Below, one piece after another: positions 48,862 to 56,682 of a DNA stretch of 64,000 nt. The stretch lies in the NCBI GenBank assembly GCA_049325415.1, contig JBMOLL010000022.1:49945-113944 (forward strand), read 5' to 3'. A model generated the notes under the pieces. That model had not been told where the DNA came from. It did not search any database and saw only the letters and a list, made by a program, of their open reading frames with translations. This DNA is from JBMOLL01 sp049325415 (GTDB taxonomy: Bacteria; Bacteroidota; Bacteroidia; Bacteroidales; GCA-2748055). Within the stretch, counting starts at the first letter, position 1. The number at the start of each line of letters is the position of its first letter. The position numbers and the translations under genes are program-made.

Positions 48862-51800
48862 CGATACGATCAAGAGCTACATACCACACAAAAGCTTTTA
48901 CGGGCTTGTTCTCCAACTGCTGAACCAGGCTGGCGTACTTCCTTACCTGGCTGAGGTAGGATGGGGCCACCTGATGACCGAATTTATAATCGACCACCAC
49001 GATTTCCTTTTCTTTAAACACAACCCTGTCGGGGCGGTAGACGATATCTCCGGGCAGAAGAATGTCCCTTTCTGTCAGCACCCTGTCTTCTTCCATGAAC
49101 CAGTCGCTCACCCGGGGCAAAGCAAGCTTTTCCCTGATAAGCACCGATAATTCTTCCATTTCCCTGACGGAAAGCAGTCCTTCATTGGCACTGATCCGGA
49201 GGGCCCGGTCCACATCCTCCCGTGTCCTGATCCGGCTGAAGATCTCATGCATCAGGGTACCGAAGTCGACCAGCGTACGAGCTTCGCCCTCGCGGCTGAA
49301 GCGAAAATCGCGGCTTCTGAGCCTGAGCCTGAGTCTTTCCTCAGGCCGCGCCGGTCCGGCTGAAAAATTAGTCCATTCCTTATCCTTCTTTTCTTTCTGT
49401 TTTCCCGGGGGGATGCTCCCCGAACGGTATATCTCCCCTTCTCCCTCAGCCTTGAAGGAACCATTGAACTGAGATTCGGCACCGGGCCGGAGGACCGAAC
49501 GGATGAGTGCGCCGGCATCGTTGATCTTATTCTCCTTCCCTTCGCTGCTCTTTCCCGCAGGAAATGCCGCCATCAGCACTTCTTCTGCTCTTGTGAAAGC
49601 CACGTAAAGAAGGTTCATGTTATCCACATATTCTCTGACCCATTCCTCATACCAGGCCTTGCTGAACAGCGTATCCCTCAGCCTTTTGCTGTATTTCAGG
49701 GGAACAAGCGGAATACCGTCGAATGGTGTTGAAGCAGTGGAACACCAGATGATCCTCTCTTTTTTACCGGTTTCGTGAAACTCCCAGTCACAGAAGGGCA
49801 GTAATACAGCCCTGAACTGCAGGCCTTTGGATTTATGAATGGTCATGACCCGGATCGCATCCTGGCTCTCAGATACCGTCACTGCCTTGCCCGGTCCGGC
49901 CTCCTTCCAGTATTCGAGGAAGTGATAAAGGCTCAGGGCTTCATTTTTCTGCAGATCCAGGATATTGTCAAGAAAAGCCTGGATATAGGGAATATCCTCG
50001 GCTTTGCGATCCAGCTCAAACAAACTGATCAGAGTTTCGCACATTTCGTAAAGCGGCAGGCGCCTGATCCTGTCCAGATCGGCAAAGAAGCTTTCAGGCA
50101 GAACCTCTTCCAGGGGTGTGGCCGACGAAAAGACCGTGTGCAGCGGTTTATCCTCCGCCGAAGTCATGCCAGACCAGGTATACTTCAGCAACAGGCGGTC
50201 GAGTTCCCCTGCCGAGCCCCTGATAAAAGTAAGCAGGGCCAGGAGCATTCTTATTGCCTGGTTATTATTCAGAAAGAGGGATTCGTTGGAAATGAGATCA
50301 AAGTTGTACTTTCTTTCCCGGTTCCGGTCGCGGTCATATTCCATCAGCCAGCGAACCACTTCGGCACCTTCACTTTTTGTGCGCACGAGCACCGTGATAT
50401 CGCCGGGCCTGAAGCCTCTGTCCTCCAGTTGCTCTATCCACTGACTGACACCCGACAGGGCTTTTTCGCGGAACAATTCTTTGTTTTCCCCGGCAATGGC
50501 CTTCATCTCCACATAACCACCGGAGCCTTTTTTCCCGGATGGGATTTCCTGTTTCACATCACTGTATGCATTCCGGATCATCCTTGTCCAGTATCCCTCC
50601 TCCGCCGGTCCGTCCGGTTCCTTTTCGGGCATTTCCTGAAGGAGCTTAAGTATACTTGTGGGAATGCCGGAGAAAAGGCTGTTATTAAAGTCAACGATAT
50701 TTTCGAGGCTCCTGAAATTCACAAGCAAAGGCCTGATTTGCGGACTGAAACGCTGTAAATCCTTTTCGACCTGATCGGCGAGTATCCTCCAATCGGAATT
50801 CCGGAAGCGGTAGATCGATTGTTTCACATCACCAACAAGTAGGCTGTCATATCCGGAGGAGAGGCTGTTGATCAGCAGCGGCAAAAAGTTATCCCACTGA
50901 AAAACAGATGTATCCTGGAACTCGTCGAGCATAATCTGATCATAGAAATTCCCGGCTTTTTCGTAAATAAACGGTGTCGGGTTGTTCCCGATCAGTCCTT
51001 TCAGGAAACGGGATGAGTCGTTGAGCAGGAAAATATTCTTTTCATCTGTATATTCTGTGATCCTGTCGGCAATATCTCCAAGAATACCCATGGTAAACAG
51101 ATTCCGGATGATTTCCGAAGCACTGTTGAAAAGATGGTACAGGGAATAAATCTCGCCCAGTGCAGGCTGGAGAAGACGAATAACCAGCTGCGTTCCCTCC
51201 TCCGGAAGATCCTTTTTCATCCACTCTTCCGGATCGGAAATGGCCCGAAGCCCTTTATCCGTGAAACCTTTGAAGGTGCCATCCGCTATTTTTCTGAAAT
51301 ACAGGCCCGGAGAGCTGTTTTTTCCTCCGCTGAATGATTCGGGCTCCAATCCGGCTTCAGCTATGGCTGCCAGGCATTCTGCAGCCCGTTGCTTCATTTT
51401 TCCTTCGGTCTGTGCTGCAAGATCCTTCACCCGGGTGAAAAAAGTCCCTACCTCCTCCCTGGTCACGGGTTTTCCACCCTGTTCCAGGAGGATCTGCTGA
51501 TATTCTTCACGGAAAAGTTCCGCACCCAGCGCGACGATCTGCCGTGAGAAGTTCCATGATGCAGCTCTTTCAATATTATCTTCGGCAAAGGAGGTGAGCC
51601 AGTCCTGCAGCTCCCTGTCGCCGGTGAGTTTCATGAAAAGGCGGTCGACCGATTCGTTCAGAACCTTGTCGCGGTCGAGTTCCAGGTTAAAGCCGGGCTG
51701 CAGACCAAACTCACGGGTAAAAGCCCGTATGACCGACTGAAAGAAGCGGTCGATGGTACCCACGGAGAACCAGGAATAATCATTGAGAATTGCCGACAAT

Positions 51801-52081
51801 TCATTGCCTGCACGGTCAGCGATGGTTTCCCTTGCTAATCCGGTCATGCGGATAAGGTCCGACATCTCGCTGCATTCCTCTCCGGTACCATTTGCTGAAA
51901 GCTTGCTCAGGGTGCGCAGGATCCTTTCCTTCATCTCACCCGCTGCCTTATTGGTAAAGGTGACCGCCAGAATTCCACGGTGTTTCCTTTCGGAGGTCAG
52001 GAGTATCCGGATATATTCCAGCGTCAGGGAATAGGTTTTCCCTGAGCCGGCTGAAGCTTTGTATACAGAAAGCGGAGACAT
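48851..52081 (-). CDS. AddA-type UvrD-family helicase/nuclease
   Basis: A 1076-residue superfamily 1 helicase with a C-terminal RecB-type nuclease. Walker A is ASAGSGKT (about 9-16), then FTNKAAGEMKERI, LDEFQDTS (motif II), GDVKQSIYRFRNSD, TIHKSKGLQF and LLYVAFTRAEE. The nuclease carries FGTLMHEIFSRI, PDRVVF and VVDYKFG with the catalytic Asp and Lys. It should unwind and cut DNA ends with AddB. The gene is first of an overlapping operon with a radical SAM gene and addB. Confidence 0.93.
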   Translation of the reverse strand: MSPLSVYKASAGSGKTYSLTLEYIRILLTSERKHRGILAVTFTNKAAGEMKERILRTLSKLSANGTGEECSEMSDLIRMTGLARETIADRAGNELSAILNDYSWFSVGTIDRFFQSVIRAFTREFGLQPGFNLELDRDKVLNESVDRLFMKLTGDRELQDWLTSFAEDNIERAASWNFSRQIVALGAELFREEYQQILLEQGGKPVTREEVGTFFTRVKDLAAQTEGKMKQRAAECLAAIAEAGLEPESFSGGKNSSPGLYFRKIADGTFKGFTDKGLRAISDPEEWMKKDLPEEGTQLVIRLLQPALGEIYSLYHLFNSASEIIRNLFTMGILGDIADRITEYTDEKNIFLLNDSSRFLKGLIGNNPTPFIYEKAGNFYDQIMLDEFQDTSVFQWDNFLPLLINSLSSGYDSLLVGDVKQSIYRFRNSDWRILADQVEKDLQRFSPQIRPLLVNFRSLENIVDFNNSLFSGIPTSILKLLQEMPEKEPDGPAEEGYWTRMIRNAYSDVKQEIPSGKKGSGGYVEMKAIAGENKELFREKALSGVSQWIEQLEDRGFRPGDITVLVRTKSEGAEVVRWLMEYDRDRNRERKYNFDLISNESLFLNNNQAIRMLLALLTFIRGSAGELDRLLLKYTWSGMTSAEDKPLHTVFSSATPLEEVLPESFFADLDRIRRLPLYEMCETLISLFELDRKAEDIPYIQAFLDNILDLQKNEALSLYHFLEYWKEAGPGKAVTVSESQDAIRVMTIHKSKGLQFRAVLLPFCDWEFHETGKKERIIWCSTASTPFDGIPLVPLKYSKRLRDTLFSKAWYEEWVREYVDNMNLLYVAFTRAEEVLMAAFPAGKSSEGKENKINDAGALIRSVLRPGAESQFNGSFKAEGEGEIYRSGSIPPGKQKEKKDKEWTNFSAGPARPEERLRLRLRSRDFRFSREGEARTLVDFGTLMHEIFSRIRTREDVDRALRISANEGLLSVREMEELSVLIREKLALPRVSDWFMEEDRVLTERDILLPGDIVYRPDRVVFKEKEIVVVDYKFGHQVAPSYLSQVRKYASLVQQLENKPVKAFVWYVALDRIDEA

Positions 52082-52114
52082 CAGGTAAATATAGTGAAAG
52101 AGGAAGAAAATACA

Positions 52115-52150
52115 GAAAAAAAACAGGAGGCCAGAAATGACCTCCTGTTT
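52115..52150 (-). terminator. Rho-independent terminator behind the lipoprotein gene
   Basis: AAACAGGAGG (52121-52130) and CCTCCTGTTT (52141-52150) form a 10-bp stem with a 10-base loop; on the minus strand a T-run follows (A at 52116-52123). It separates the lipoprotein gene at 52170-52622 from addA. Confidence 0.85.
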
Positions 52151-52169
52151 CCGGTAAGAAAATCCGGAA

Positions 52170-52622
52170 TTATTTTTTCAGTTTACCAAGACGGGCAGTA
52201 ACCTTGACGGTTGTTACTTTCTGAAAAAATCCGATACCGATGATCGGCTTCTCAACAACGGTCTCAAACTGGGGATAGAAAACCACATCATACCCCGGGT
52301 TGTTCATCATTAACTGGTAAAGCGCATAGTTGGAGGTCATATCCACTACGAAATTACCGACAACCGGAATAGCAGCAAAATTGATTGCCATGGCTGATCC
52401 TTCGATCGATCCTGATTCGCTGTGAATAAGCCTTTGCCAGTCGATTCCAAGAATCTTCGTGGAGGTCGCCTCGGCAGAAACCTGCCCGGAGAGCTCAAAA
52501 TTTTCCATGTTCAGTTCAACCCGTACATTGGGTTCACGCATGGTCTTGTAAACAGAGGAGCAACCGGTAAAAGCCACCAGTGTTACCAGGACCATTCCAG
52601 CCAGAAATAGTTTTCTTAACAT
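52170..52622 (-). CDS. Small lipoprotein of unknown function
   Basis: A 150-residue protein from the ATG at 52622 (MLRKLFLAG) with a clear lipobox LVAFTGC (Cys21); 43 upstream codons are rejected since they bury the signal. The mature part shows a beta strand with repeated NVRVELNMENFELSG, a Gly-rich hydrophobic segment (AAIPVVGNFVVDMTSNYALYQ) and a terminal strand KVTTVKVTARLGKLKK. I do not recognise the family. It is similar in size and style to Bacteroidota outer-membrane lipoproteins. It has its own terminator; no partner is seen. Confidence 0.75.
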   Translation of the reverse strand: MLRKLFLAGMVLVTLVAFTGCSSVYKTMREPNVRVELNMENFELSGQVSAEATSTKILGIDWQRLIHSESGSIEGSAMAINFAAIPVVGNFVVDMTSNYALYQLMMNNPGYDVVFYPQFETVVEKPIIGIGFFQKVTTVKVTARLGKLKK

Positions 52623-52993
52623 ATTGAAAAATTTAAAGGTGAATATAAAGTTTCCTCCGGGATCAAGTGATCTCACCCGGGCCGGAAACTGAGTTAAAGC
52701 TATTACTAAATTTTCTCCTGTACAAGATGCGTGCCGCATCTGCCTCAGCATTTAGCAAACATAAAATATCTTTTTGGTAAAAGGCCAGTATTAATCACTG
52801 AAAAGATCATCCGGCTTGAGCAGTATGCATTTTATATCAACTAATATTTTAAAAGATCCCGATCCTCAAACAGAATTTTGTCCTGCCTCAACCATCATCA
52901 GTCTTTTGATCCGTTTGGATAATAAAAAAAGTAGCTTCATTTACCCGCTTCTTCTATATGATTTTCTATTTTTAACAACAAATTAACCCCGCA
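52623..52993. other. 371-base intergenic region between divergent envelope genes
   Basis: No gene is supported here. The 43-codon stretch just upstream of the lipoprotein ATG is open by chance. Near 52960-52990 the sequence is AT-rich before the porin-like ATG, but no exact TAnnTTTG was found. No hairpin stands out. Confidence 0.5.
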
Positions 52994-53578
52994 ATGAAAA
53001 GAAAACTGTTTTCCCTGATGAGCGGTCTGCTCCTGACCGCTGCCTTATCCGCCCAATTCAATTCGGGCAGTGTGTATTTCACCGGCATGACCAATTTCCA
53101 TTTCGGCTTCGAGTCTGAAGAAGGCTACAATTATTTCCTGCTCGGACTCAATACAGAAGGAGGTTACTTTCTTCAGAACCGTCTTGCCCTTGGCGGATCG
53201 GTGTTTACCGAAGCACAGCTCGGCTTAAATGACTTCGCCGAAAGTTCACTTGATATATTCCTCGGCCCCTCGGCAAGGTATTACCTGGCGAGGGATGAAG
53301 AGCCGCAGATTTATCTGTATGGAATGGCCGGCTATGGGATCGAGCGAAGCGGATACGACATGTACTATACCACCCATCAGAAACTGGGTTTTATCGTCGG
53401 TCCGGGCTGCAACTACTTTCTGAATGAACATATTGCACTGGATGCCAGACTGACCTATATGTACCAGTACCTCTGGAACGCAGCCGGAGGCGGGCACCAC
53501 AGCCGGCACCGCCTGTTCTTTGAGGCCGGGATCTCCATTTTCTTCCCCACCCTCACTTTTTACAGGAAGCCGGAATAA
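52994..53578 (+). CDS. Outer-membrane beta-barrel protein (eight-stranded OmpW/OmpA-like)
   Basis: A 194-residue protein with a signal peptide (1-20, ending LSAQ) and alternating amphipathic strands that suit an 8-stranded barrel: SGSVYFTGMTNFHFGF, YNYFLLGLNTEGGYFL, LALGGSVFTEAQLGL, then YLYGMAGYGIE and IALDARLTYMYQYLW. The protein ends FFEAGISIFFPTLTFYRKPE, not in a free aromatic, so the last strand is slightly internal. It matches the outer-membrane beta-barrel group PF13505-like; substrate or role unknown. A strong terminator follows. Confidence 0.82.
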   Translation: MKRKLFSLMSGLLLTAALSAQFNSGSVYFTGMTNFHFGFESEEGYNYFLLGLNTEGGYFLQNRLALGGSVFTEAQLGLNDFAESSLDIFLGPSARYYLARDEEPQIYLYGMAGYGIERSGYDMYYTTHQKLGFIVGPGCNYFLNEHIALDARLTYMYQYLWNAAGGGHHSRHRLFFEAGISIFFPTLTFYRKPE

Positions 53579-53596
53579 GGCGTATCGGAACAGCAT

Positions 53597-53644
53597 AACG
53601 GAGCACCCGTAAGAACTTCCCCCTTACGAGATGCTCCGTTTTTT
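53597..53644 (+). terminator. Rho-independent terminator behind the beta-barrel gene
   Basis: CGGAGCA (53599-53605) pairs with TGCTCCG (53632-53638), with an inner GTAAG/CTTAC stem, followed by six T. The small inner loops make it a branched-looking but strong hairpin. Confidence 0.8.
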
Positions 53645-53686
53645 ATATCCTCCGCAAGGTGCGGCCCCGCTTTCGCCGGATTTTAC

Positions 53687-53694
53687 TATTTTTG
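53687..53694 (+). promoter_or_regulatory. Bacteroidota -7 promoter element for mnmA
   Basis: TATTTTTG matches TAnnTTTG, 15 bases before the GTG start at 53710. Confidence 0.5.
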
Positions 53695-53709
53695 CAGCAA
53701 AACTGAGCA

Positions 53710-54891
53710 GTGGGTAAACGAGTTGTTGTCGGGCTTTCGGGAGGTGTTGACTCCAGTGTCGCCGCGTACCTGTTGAAGGAACAGGGTTACGAGGTGATTG
53801 CTGTATTCATGATCAACTGGCACGATAAAACAGGGGTGATCGACAGCGACTGTCCCTGGGATGAAGATGTGCTCTTTGCCGAACTGGTGGCAAAAAAGCT
53901 GGATATCCCTTTCCATGTCGTCGACCTCAGTGGTCCGTACCGGCAACGTGTGGTTGATTACATGTTCAGTGAATACCAGAAAGGCAGAACCCCGAATCCT
54001 GATGTACTATGCAACAGGGAGATAAAATTCGATGAATTTATCCGGGCTACACGTCAGTTTTCCCCCGATTATGTGGCAACGGGGCATTATTGTCGCAGCG
54101 ACAGTATTGAGGTTGACGACAAACCCGTATACCGTTTGCTGGCCGGAGATGATCCCAATAAGGAACAATCGTATTTTCTTTGCCAGCTTTCCCAGGAGCA
54201 GCTTGCCATGACACTTTTCCCGATCGGTCACCTGCATAAAAGCGAGGTCAGGGCAATAGCCCGGCGGGAGAAACTTGCTTCGGCTGAAAAGAAAGATTCC
54301 CAGGGGATCTGTTTCGTAGGCAAGGTTCATCTGCCCGTTTTCCTTCAGCAGCAACTCGCTGCCAAAGAAGGCAATATCTTCGAGATCCCTGCTGACTGGC
54401 CGGGTTATGCGGGAGCCAGCGATAATACCCGAGGCATGGAAGTCCTGTGCGGTCCCTGGGTATACAGCCGGCAGGACGGACAATGGACCGGCAAGCACCA
54501 GGGGGCTCATTTCTACACGATCGGACAGCGCAAGGGATTGAATGTCGGGGGAAAAGAAAAGCCCCTGTTCATTATCGCCACCGATACTCAAAGCAATACG
54601 GTGTATGTAGGCCAGGGTCAGGATCATCCGGGATTGTTCCGGAAAGGATTGAAGATCAGCACGGAAGAGATCCACTGGATCCGACGCGACCTTGCCATGA
54701 AAGCGGGGGAACAGCGGAGGTTCCAGGTGCGCATACGTTACCGGCAGCCTTTGCAATGGGCTGAACTGCACATGACAGAAACAGGGATGTACATCGTTTT
54801 CGACGAAGCTCAGAGAGCCATTGCTGCAGGTCAGTTTGCAGCCTGGTACCATGAAGGTGAGCTGCAGGGCTCGGGGGTGATCAGCAGCTGA
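53710..54891 (+). CDS. mnmA: tRNA-specific 2-thiouridylase MnmA
   Basis: A 393-residue PP-loop enzyme that puts sulfur on U34 of tRNA-Lys, -Glu and -Gln. The PP-loop is SGGVDSS (10-16), the catalytic cysteines are C101 (DVLCNREIKF) and C201 (GICFVGK), and there is the YATGHYCR segment with its family GHY. The start is GTG at 53710, with the domain beginning at once (GKRVVVGLSGG). A promoter element precedes it. Its stop abuts the stop of cysH on the other strand. Confidence 0.96.
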   Translation: MGKRVVVGLSGGVDSSVAAYLLKEQGYEVIAVFMINWHDKTGVIDSDCPWDEDVLFAELVAKKLDIPFHVVDLSGPYRQRVVDYMFSEYQKGRTPNPDVLCNREIKFDEFIRATRQFSPDYVATGHYCRSDSIEVDDKPVYRLLAGDDPNKEQSYFLCQLSQEQLAMTLFPIGHLHKSEVRAIARREKLASAEKKDSQGICFVGKVHLPVFLQQQLAAKEGNIFEIPADWPGYAGASDNTRGMEVLCGPWVYSRQDGQWTGKHQGAHFYTIGQRKGLNVGGKEKPLFIIATDTQSNTVYVGQGQDHPGLFRKGLKISTEEIHWIRRDLAMKAGEQRRFQVRIRYRQPLQWAELHMTETGMYIVFDEAQRAIAAGQFAAWYHEGELQGSGVISS

Positions 54892-55611
54892 TCAGGAACG
54901 GTGCAGGCCGCATTCCCGTTTCTCACTTTCTTCCCACCACCAGCGTCCGGCACGGATATCCTCACCGGGTTGTACGGCACGGGTACAGGGCTGGCAGCCA
55001 ATGCTCGGGAACCCTTTATCATGAAGCACATTATAAGGCACCCTGTTTTTGTGGATATAATCCCAGACCTGTTTTTCGCTCCAGTTGATCAGGGGATTAA
55101 GCTTGATCAGGCCATTGGCCTCATCCCACTCGATCATCCGGTTATAGAATCTGTCGACAGACTGATCCTTCCGAAGACCACAGATCCAGACATCAAGTCC
55201 GCTGAGGGCCCTTTTAAGGGTATCCACCTTCCGGATACCACAGCATAATTTCCTGTTTTCAACTGCCTCATAAAACAGGTTAATGCCTTTCTCCTTAACC
55301 ATGGCTTCTACCTTGCGGTAATCAGGAAAGAATACCTCGATGGAGATATCGTATCTTTTATTCGTTTCCGAGATCAGATCGTAGGTTTCAGGAAACAGGC
55401 GGCCGGTATCAATAGTAAAAATCCTGGTATTCTTAGCGGTTTTACAAAGCATGTCGGTAAGTACCTGGTCTTCGGCTCCCATACTCGTAGCAAGAGCAAC
55501 ACCCTCGCCATATTCATCAATAATGGCGGAAATCACCTCCTCAGGACTTTTCTCCGCGAGTTCCCTGTTCAGTCTTTCAATCTGCTCTTTAATGCTGTCG
55601 TTCACTTCCAT
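54892..55611 (-). CDS. cysH: Phosphoadenylyl/adenylyl-sulfate reductase (CysH, APS type)
   Basis: A 239-residue reductase of sulfate assimilation. The 4Fe-4S cysteines C123-C124 and C206/C209 (KLCCGIRK, IGCQPC) point to APS reductase rather than PAPS reductase, and C234 (KRECGLH) is the thioredoxin-accessible catalytic cysteine. ATSMGAEDQVL and TGRLFPET are normal. The rest of the sulfate pathway (cysDN, cysI) is not in the window. The gene faces mnmA: both stop codons touch at 54891/54892. Confidence 0.94.
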   Translation of the reverse strand: MEVNDSIKEQIERLNRELAEKSPEEVISAIIDEYGEGVALATSMGAEDQVLTDMLCKTAKNTRIFTIDTGRLFPETYDLISETNKRYDISIEVFFPDYRKVEAMVKEKGINLFYEAVENRKLCCGIRKVDTLKRALSGLDVWICGLRKDQSVDRFYNRMIEWDEANGLIKLNPLINWSEKQVWDYIHKNRVPYNVLHDKGFPSIGCQPCTRAVQPGEDIRAGRWWWEESEKRECGLHRS

Positions 55612-55672
55612 AATTCAAAAAATCAACACCCGCGCGTGTATCTTAATCCCCAACAAACAGTTCCAGGCCTGA

Positions 55673-55807
55673 TCAGAGGGCCTTCGGTTTACACAGCCGG
55701 TTCTCCTTATGACTTTGCCTGTCGCATTTTTTACAATAATAGGCGGGCTTTTTATCAAGCTGCTTCTTCGTAAAAGATGAAGATTTATCGCAAAGTTTCT
55801 TCCCCAT
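55673..55807 (-). CDS. 44-residue zinc-ribbon-like small protein
   Basis: ATG at 55807 to TGA at 55673. The product is basic: MGKKLCDKSSSFTKKQLDKK, then PAYYCKKCDRQSHKENRLCK and PKAL. CxxC (YCKKC) together with C6 and the Cys near residue 39 could bind one zinc. I recall similar tiny Bacteroidota proteins, often called hypothetical. It lies between cysH and the FCD regulator, all on the minus strand. Nothing more is known; RNA or protein binding is plausible for such a basic ribbon. Confidence 0.7.
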   Translation of the reverse strand: MGKKLCDKSSSFTKKQLDKKPAYYCKKCDRQSHKENRLCKPKAL

Positions 55808-55857
55808 AGTTATTTTCCATCACTAACGATACAACAACAAGGGAAAGCCGAAGATGT

Positions 55858-56580
55858 TTAGAAAATATTGAGGTATTTATCGTAGATCTCCTGGGTACGA
55901 TCCAGGTGTTTCTTCATGATATCATAAGCAAGCTCCGTATCTCCCTCTTTTATAGCTGCAAGCAGCTTTTTATGGGAATTCAGGGTATGATCTTTCTCGC
56001 CTTCGATATTGGCATAGATATATGTCCTCATCCTGGGAAGCAGGGAATAAATAGGTTCCATGGTAATCTGCATGATCGGATTACCGCTGGATTTGGTAAT
56101 GCTCAGATGGAATTTATTGTCGAGGTCTGCTTCTTTCTGGGTATTATCCGGATCGCATGCTTCAAATTCACGAAGATTTTTTTCAAGTTCAATAATATCT
56201 TCCTTCTTCCTGTTTTTTGCAGCCAGCCTGGCGATTTCCGGCTCAAAAAGCCTGCGTACTTCCACAATCTGGGATAAGAGGTTCTTATCAAATTTCAGAT
56301 CATAATAAAGGTTCAGGGACTTGATAGCATCCTCAATCTTTATCTCGGAAACGTACATTCCGCTTCCTTTATTGATCTTTATAAGGCCCCTGGCGCTCAG
56401 GCGCCGCAAAGCTTCACGAAGGGCCGTTCTGCTTACGCCAAAAGACTCGCACATTTCGCGTTCCGTCGGGAGTTTTGACCCGACCGTAAGTTTCTTTTCC
56501 CTGATTGCACTTTCAATTGTACGCTCAATCTTCTGACTCAGCGTTTGCCTGTCACCCAGGTTTTGAAAAATATCATCCAT
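55858..56580 (-). CDS. GntR-family transcriptional regulator, FCD (FadR/LldR-like) subgroup
   Basis: A 240-residue regulator. The winged helix (about 10-80) has LPTEREMCESFGVSRTALREALRRL, typical of GntR; the C-terminal FCD domain (about 100-235) has EVRRLFEPEIARLAA, DNKFHLSITKSSGNP and HKKLLAAI with the likely metal ligands Asp and three His. It follows the FAD/Fe-S oxidoreductase gene by 102 bp on the same strand and likely senses its substrate or product (lactate-like). A dyad at 56605-56633 ahead of the start fits an operator. Confidence 0.92.
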   Translation of the reverse strand: MDDIFQNLGDRQTLSQKIERTIESAIREKKLTVGSKLPTEREMCESFGVSRTALREALRRLSARGLIKINKGSGMYVSEIKIEDAIKSLNLYYDLKFDKNLLSQIVEVRRLFEPEIARLAAKNRKKEDIIELEKNLREFEACDPDNTQKEADLDNKFHLSITKSSGNPIMQITMEPIYSLLPRMRTYIYANIEGEKDHTLNSHKKLLAAIKEGDTELAYDIMKKHLDRTQEIYDKYLNIF

Positions 56581-56604
56581 ATTATCGACTCTCTAATAGA
56601 CCCA

Positions 56605-56633
56605 GTTTTCAGGTATACATACGTTTTGAAAAC
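56605..56633. promoter_or_regulatory. Candidate operator of the FCD regulator
   Basis: Inverted arms GTTTTCA (56605-56611) and TGAAAAC (56627-56633) enclose GTATAC (56613-56618), which contains the GT...AC core of FadR-family sites. It lies between the -7 element (56642-56649) and the regulator start, right where an autorepressor would act. Confidence 0.4.
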
Positions 56634-56641
56634 AAAGCGCT

Positions 56642-56649
56642 CAAAGATA
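56642..56649 (-). promoter_or_regulatory. Bacteroidota -7 promoter element for the FCD regulator
   Basis: Minus-strand TATCTTTG matches TAnnTTTG, 61 bases before the ATG at 56580. The dyad lies just downstream of it. Confidence 0.45.
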
Positions 56650-56682
56650 CATGAAATATTTACTTATTGTTATAAAAGTTTT

